A DNA stretch of 64,000 nucleotides from Tubiluchus corallicola (Eukaryota; Priapulida; Priapulimorpha; Priapulimorphida; Tubiluchidae): the NCBI GenBank assembly GCA_030141605.1, contig JAQGDQ010000071.1:1-64000 (forward strand), in the 5' to 3' direction. Under the pieces are notes generated by a model. It saw nothing but the letters and a program-made list of their open reading frames with translations, was not told the origin of the DNA and did no database searches. Position 1 is the first letter of the stretch, and the number at the start of each line of letters is the position of its first letter. Positions 59,364 through 64,000 of this stretch are shown piece after piece. Both the position numbers and the translations under genes were made by a program.

Positions 59364-62300
59364 ATGCGTGAATGTGGTGCGTGTGCATGCGTGTGTGTGT
59401 GTGCATGTGCATGTGTGTGTTTTCACAATGTAACTATGTTTACAACACACAAATGTATGTACATTTTAATCGTAAATCATTATTGAGTTATAGCAAAAAT
59501 AATTAAACTTTATAAAAAAACAATAATTTTATAATGAAATAATTAAAATAAAAAGCTGCAAACAGGCTATTTATGTCTTGAAAAAACTGTAAACGAAGAT
59601 CAAGTTTTGATTTTGGTTTGAAATCTAAACTCTCCAGCCTAGGTTATCTTAATTTTGTATCTTACCTGTTTTTATGCATATATGAATGTCGAATGTTGTA
59701 AAAGTCTATAATACGTAGGATAGTGTGCTAGAGAGCACAAGATTTACCCCCGGTTTTAGACATCATACTTATAAATTACGTGGTTAGATCGCATAGATGA
59801 TTGGTATTTGTTTGTTTGTTTGTATTGTTGCCAGTGTTGTTTGTTTACTATCTGAAAATTACGTAAACTATAATTGACGGTATTGTAAATAATTGTTTCT
59901 CAATTTATCACAGTTTAAAACACGAGTATGTGCAATGACCCTGCATATAATGATGTATCGCTTTTTGCTTTTCGTACTCGCTTTTTCCGGTTTTGTTTAA
60001 TAAAGAAAATCAAGGAAAACGTTTAAATAAAAACAAAAGAACAAAGAAATAAAGAAAATTATTTAATTCAATATTAAGATGTTGCTTATTAGCGCAGACC
60101 ATCGTTTCGTTTTCAATGCTAGAAATAAATAAAGATATAAATAAAAAGCCAGAACAAATAATAATAATCTTTACAATTTTCTTTACAAAAGAACCTCTTT
60201 TTAATTCTGACAACTTTAATTTTCACTCTTGTGCTTGTGAAATGATATAATTTATTTTATGTCTTGAATAGTAGTGACATAAATTATAAATAAATATATA
60301 TTTATTTTGATTGATTGATTGCTTGATCTATAGTGTGACTTCTTGTCAGGGAGAAAACTGGCTGGTATGAATGCGCCATGACAATGAGGACAAAATGGTG
60401 CAAGTAAATTCAATTTAATGTTTTATTACCTATCATATCAGTGGTTGCCTCTGTTGAAGATACAAAGAAGTCGGTCATTCGTCCGGCGTAATCAAGGATT
60501 AATAGAGAATCGATAGTAATGTTACCTGTTAAAGCAGGCTCACTACCTACAAACCAGTAGGACCCATTAGTACAATTCAATTCAGTTTATTTACCCAGAT
60601 ACCGTCGTAGTACATGGGCAATATACATAATAGTAACATAATAGTAACGTAACAAAATTCTATATTGTTAAAAAAACTTGCAAATCATTGAACGGTAAAC
60701 TACACATTCAGAAATTGATAATATAATCAGTGTTTCCACTACTGTGAGCAATAGTGCTGTACAATAAATGGAATTTACAAATAAAAATACAAGAGAGGCT
60801 GAAATTAATTACATAAGTACATAGATTTAAAACTTTTCATTTCATTTCTAACATTATCTGGCGATTTAACAAATTTACAATATTTACAAAATAGTTTTTT
60901 TGTAAAATACTAAACATATGAAATTGAAATTGGCACTTTATGCATGTTTTGTGTTGGTGACTTGAGTTTTTTGTATGCAGGGGTTTTTAGTTTGTTTATA
61001 TGATGTAAATGTACAAGAGGTTTTCATCTGCCACTAGCAAAATTTTTTATATTGTCTTTACTTGATGTGTCTCCACATGCTAATGATTTATAGACTTTGT
61101 ATTATTCTGTATGTACATGTACGTATTGGCATTGTATATAATAAATCTAGTCTAATCTAATCTAAACTTGCTTTTCAAAAGATCTCTTTCAAATGAAGCT
61201 CACGTAGGTATTGTCTATTGTCATTATTAGGTATTGTCTATTGTCATAACTAGGTATTGTCTATTGTCATAACTAGGTATTGTCTATTGTCATAACTAGG
61301 TATTGACTATTGTCATAACTAGGTATTGTCTAGTGTCATAATTACGTATTGTCTATTGTCATAACTAGGTATTGACTATTGTCATAACTAGGTATTGTCT
61401 ATTGTCATAATTAGGTATTGTCTATTGTCATAACTAGTTATTGTCTATTGTCATAACTAGGTATTGTCTATTGTCATAACTAGGTATTGTCTATTGTCAT
61501 AATTAGGTATGATCTGTTGTCATAACTAGGTATTATCTATTGTCATAACTGGGCATTGTCTATTGTCATAACCAGGTATGGTCTACTGCCATGACTGGGC
61601 ATTGTTTATTGTCATAACTGGGTATTGTCTATTGTCATAATTAGGTATTGTCTATTGTCTTAACAAGGTATGGTCTATTGTCATTACTGGGCATTGTCTA
61701 TTGTCATAACTAGGCATGATCTATTGTCGTTACTGGGCATTGTCTATTGTCATAACTAGGTATTGTCCATTGTCATAACGAGGTATGGTTTATTGTCATA
61801 ACTAGGTAAGGTCTATTGTCATAACCACGTTGTGTTAAAACATCGAATCTGTAATGTAGTTTCTAGTCTGTACGTTTGTCATATCGTAGTTAATAATAAT
61901 CGCGTAGAAACTAGGTTAATAGTCTTTCTAATGCACCACAAATAATTGTTTAATAACCTCATTACATAAGCAATCATTAATTCGCATTAGAGATGGGTGG
62001 GACAGAATCATAAACCTAGAGCATTGTAAAGTTTTGAAACGCCCACTGTATGCAGTTAACCAAAAACTGTTATTGTGTTACTGATGTAACTAAACTGCTT
62101 AATCATCTCATTGTAAATATCGTCTAATTTTACTTGATATGTTTTAATCATCTGTTCCTAGATTTCTTCTTCGCCTTAACAATAGGGCCCAGTAGAAAGA
62201 TGTAATACGAGCAATTTCGTGTTTATTTTGGGTAAGAAACGAACATTAGATGTTTGAACTTGGGGCAAAATTTCAGCACTAGCCTTGCTGTCTCGCACTT

Positions 62301-63212
62301 TTGATTAAATCATTTTCAAAAATCAGCAAGCAGCCGTTAAGGACGTCCGCCATATTGTCTAAACTGTGTTGTTTACTCATGCTCAAACATGTTGAAGAAA
62401 TAGCACGCTCACTTGTTTTTTTCATCACTTACCTAAAAAGCCCCCATCTAAAAACACTTTCAGGTCTCCCCCGGATTTCCAAGTGATACACAAATTGTGC
62501 CAGATTTCGTCACTCAGTAGTTGACTTGTAAATCCAGTTATATTTCTGTAAATCATATAAATATTTATAAACAACTAGCCAAACCCCACAAAAGCTTTTT
62601 ATGTATGAATATTCAGCGCGGTTTTTGCTTATAGGAAATAATAACAATAATAATAAAAACAACAACAACAACAACAATACTAATAATAATAATAATAGTA
62701 ATAATAATAATAATATTAATTCAGTTTGTCAGTTAATAAGCCAGTCAGTCTGGTGGCCAATCAGTTAGTCAGGTGGTCAGTCGGCTAGTCAGTCAGTCAG
62801 GTGGTCAGTCAGTCAGTCAGTCAATCAGTCAGTCAGTCACCCTCCTGAAAAACTTCTTTCACATGCGCATGCTCAGTTGTTTGATTTGCTTTCTGTAGCA
62901 GTGCTACATGTGAAATTTCCCAACGAGAGTCACGAGATGCTGGATCTACGCATGCGCTCAGCTACAACGTAAATTTACTTACATGGAAGTATCAGCTACA
63001 CTGAAGGATAAATCACCGTTATCGATTAATAGAACTGAGGAAGCTGTCGTAGCAACTATCACCTGGTCATCTGGTTGGGTAGCAGGATCAGGTTTCAACC
63101 ACTACGAAAAACAAAACATTTGTGACTGTATCAAAAATTGTGGTAAGATTCTGATTCAGTGACATTAGATACTATAATAATGATAATTATAACGATAACG
63201 ATAACGATAACG

Positions 63213-63295
<83 letters not shown>

Positions 63296-63971
63296 AAGAA
63301 GAAGAAGAAGAAATAATTACTTTTGAGAGCTGATTTTAGCTTGATTGATATCTGGATCGCGGATTGACTTTTTTCTGATTTCAAACCTTATAATCGATTA
63401 AACTGATTCTGTATTTTTATTACAGGAAATTAAAAACATTTATAGCCCAAAACAAAAAACTTTATTAAAATTTCGCATTAAAAAATTAAGATTATGCCAT
63501 TCGTTTCGACTAGCTGCTGTAACCATCAGTGGTAAATTTACAAACGTACAACCAGTTTATATATGCAGAGAATATAATGCACTAATTAAGTAGGTAACAG
63601 AAGCCAAATAGGCAATAGTAAGGAAATTGATACAGCAAATTATGCACTAATTATGTATTTACAAAAGTCTATGTATTATACAAAGGTAATGAATAAACAG
63701 ACCTGAACAAAAGAAATTGATACAGTAACAAATAACTAGGTGTTTAAAGATGAACTTATAGGAATTGAACTCCTTTGTACATTTTTGAAGGCTCATTAGG
63801 GTATAAAGATGAACTTTCTTTTCTTAATAAGTTCCAGTTATTAGTATGTCTGTATTTGATAATTAAAAAACGTCTAACACATTTTCATCTCGAGAAATGA
63901 GATGCACAAAGATCTAAAACATTTTTGGCTGTTCATACTCACCATACACCAAGTGAATTCGGTTACAGGAT
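58981..63971 (-). CDS. Pentraxin-domain protein, 3' part of gene
   Basis: Five exons on the minus strand splice into one frame: 63971-63943, 63101-62983, 62545-62433, 60546-60430 and 59219-58981. Phases agree at every junction (0, 2, 1, 1). The product has EFTWCMWLKPD, then LLIDNGDLSFSVADTS, EIWHNLCITWKSGGDLKVFL and a C-terminal region ending KKLIDKINSKN before TAA. This is the order of a pentraxin domain. The gene's 5' part lies right of the window. The gene is convergent with the plus-strand mosaic gene, which has a homologous first pentraxin exon. A secreted pattern-recognition or matrix role is inferred from family. Confidence 0.78.
59300..59420. repeat. GT microsatellite
   Basis: (GT)n with gcatgcgtg interruptions within the last intron of the minus-strand gene. 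Confidence 0.96.
59421..60429. other. Intron of the minus-strand gene, no feature
   Basis: AT-rich, no repeats of note. Confidence 0.5.
60430..60546 (-). CDS. Pentraxin-like gene, fourth visible exon
   Basis: The phase-1 frame reads GSEPALTGNITIDSLLILDY, AGRMTDFFVSSTEATTDMI and ends ATAG|gtaata. SLLILDYAG occupies the place of the family's L-x-L-G-Q-E-Q-D strand, so the calcium-ligating glutamines and glutamates appear lost. The acceptor is gtttgtag. Confidence 0.72.
60600..61200. other. Intron sequence, no feature
   Basis: AT-rich, no array or element ends. A gtctaatctaatctaaact run lies at 61150-61168. Confidence 0.45.
61204..61830 (+). repeat. 23-bp minisatellite, about 27 copies
   Basis: Units with aggtattgtctattgtcata repeat with period 23; right-hand copies carry more changes (gggcattg, ggtatggt). 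Confidence 0.95.
61880..62050. mobile_element. Miniature transposon, family D partial copy 3
   Basis: Shares tttctaatgcaccacaaata and cattacataagcaatcatta with the right half of the elements at 18210 and 28009, and ends near cattgtaaagttttgaaacg. The left half was lost, apparently replaced by the minisatellite. Confidence 0.6.
62433..62545 (-). CDS. Pentraxin signature exon
   Basis: The acceptor tatatgatttacag gives, in phase 2, INITGFTSQLLSDEIWHNLC and ITWKSGGDLKVFLDGGFL, ending TTAG|gtaagt in phase 1. W-H-N-L-C-I-T-W-K-S matches the pentraxin signature W-H-H-x-C-x-T-W-x-S except that the second histidine is asparagine. LKVFLDG matches the x-x-Y/F-x-D-G strand. This is the strongest family evidence in the minus gene. 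Confidence 0.88.
62640..62715. repeat. AAT/AAC trinucleotide tract
   Basis: Short AAT and AAC trinucleotide runs next to a tetranucleotide tract. Confidence 0.93.
62740..62840. repeat. AGTC tetranucleotide tract
   Basis: Imperfect (cagt)n with ggtggtcagtc interruptions. Confidence 0.93.
62983..63101 (-). CDS. Pentraxin-like core exon
   Basis: The acceptor tttgtttttcgtag gives, in phase 0, WLKPDPATQPDDQVIVATTA and SSVLLIDNGDLSFSVADTS, ending CCAT|gtaagt in phase 2. First residue W, LLIDNGDLSFSV and both phases match the plus-strand exon at 46153-46277 (W..., LEITVND). DQVIVATTA stands in place of the usual SYAT strand. Confidence 0.82.
63185..63312. repeat. GATAAC / AAT / AAG microsatellite
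   Basis: A run that changes from (gataac)n to (aat)n to (aag)n. The poly-F/L/S frame on the minus strand is a by-product. Confidence 0.96.
63420..63645 (-). mobile_element. Penelope-like repeat tail, copy 3
   Basis: The minus strand reads actgatggttacagcagcta, gtcgaaacgaatggc, then atttaataaagttttttg-like tail and ctataaatg..cctgtaata; it matches 54450-54665 with the same flank gcagaagccaaatagg. Confidence 0.55.
63943..63971 (-). CDS. Micro-exon starting the pentraxin-like domain
   Basis: A 29-base exon: acceptor caaattttgcag, phase-1 frame DPVTEFTWCM, donor ATG|gtgagt in phase 0. Joined to the next exon it gives EFTWCMWLKPD, the pentraxin F-T-x-C-x-W-x-K opening strand. Its small size and perfect phase make chance unlikely. 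Confidence 0.72.
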
Positions 63972-64000
63972 CTGCAAAATTTGAGAAAAAATTTACAAAG

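Overview
The window is eukaryotic, AT-rich genomic DNA. Coding sequence is split into short exons by introns of about 0.3 to 6 kb, with GT-AG splice sites and one apparent GC-AG site. The gaps are full of minisatellites and non-autonomous transposons. Extracellular mosaic proteins built from C-type lectin (CTLD), EGF, Sushi/CCP and pentraxin modules, all joined at phase-1 introns, point to a marine invertebrate deuterostome or another metazoan with expanded lectin families. A tunicate is a reasonable guess, but the sequence alone does not prove it.

Region 1 (1 to about 46.4 kb, + strand) is one large gene whose 5' end lies to the left of the window. Read exon by exon it encodes: a possible linker, CTLD1 (2 exons), a linker, CTLD2 (2 exons), CTLD3 (2 exons), CTLD4 (3 exons), CTLD5 (3 exons), a short incomplete EGF-like exon, one EGF, one calcium-binding EGF, a double calcium-binding EGF exon, six Sushi/CCP modules, a short joining exon, and the first part of a pentraxin-like domain. 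The order lectin - EGF - CCP is that of vertebrate selectins, here with five lectin domains and a pentraxin-type tail. No transmembrane exon was found, so the product looks secreted or its anchor lies outside the exons I could see. CTLD1 and CTLD3 lie in a tandem duplication (about 1-2600 and 7430-9724). It is nearly identical in introns and exons, except that 14 amino-acid replacements are packed into the predicted ligand-binding loop.

Region 2 (about 46.4 to 58.9 kb) has no gene I can support. It holds simple repeats, several tandem arrays, transposase remnants (a zinc-finger tail on the minus strand at 53.7-53.9 kb) and three related repeat tails that resemble Penelope-type elements (one lies at 63.4 kb). 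A GC-rich patch at 55.4-55.6 kb is unexplained.

Region 3 (58.98 to 64.0 kb, - strand) is the 3' part of a second gene, convergent with the first, encoding a pentraxin-like domain in five exons. It carries a W-H-N-L-C-I-T-W pentraxin signature. Its first two exons share intron phases and sequence with the partial pentraxin of the first gene, so the two loci look related.

Much of the rest is repeats: about ten minisatellite arrays (including a 2.3 kb array of a 26-bp unit with a 130-bp higher-order period), hAT-like and mariner-like miniature elements with visible terminal inverted repeats, an RTE-type retrotransposon tail, tRNA-like SINE heads, and a 1.3 kb insertion with a CATG target duplication nested in an older repeat. 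All exon boundaries are my reading of splice consensus, reading phase and domain fit; transcripts would be decisive.
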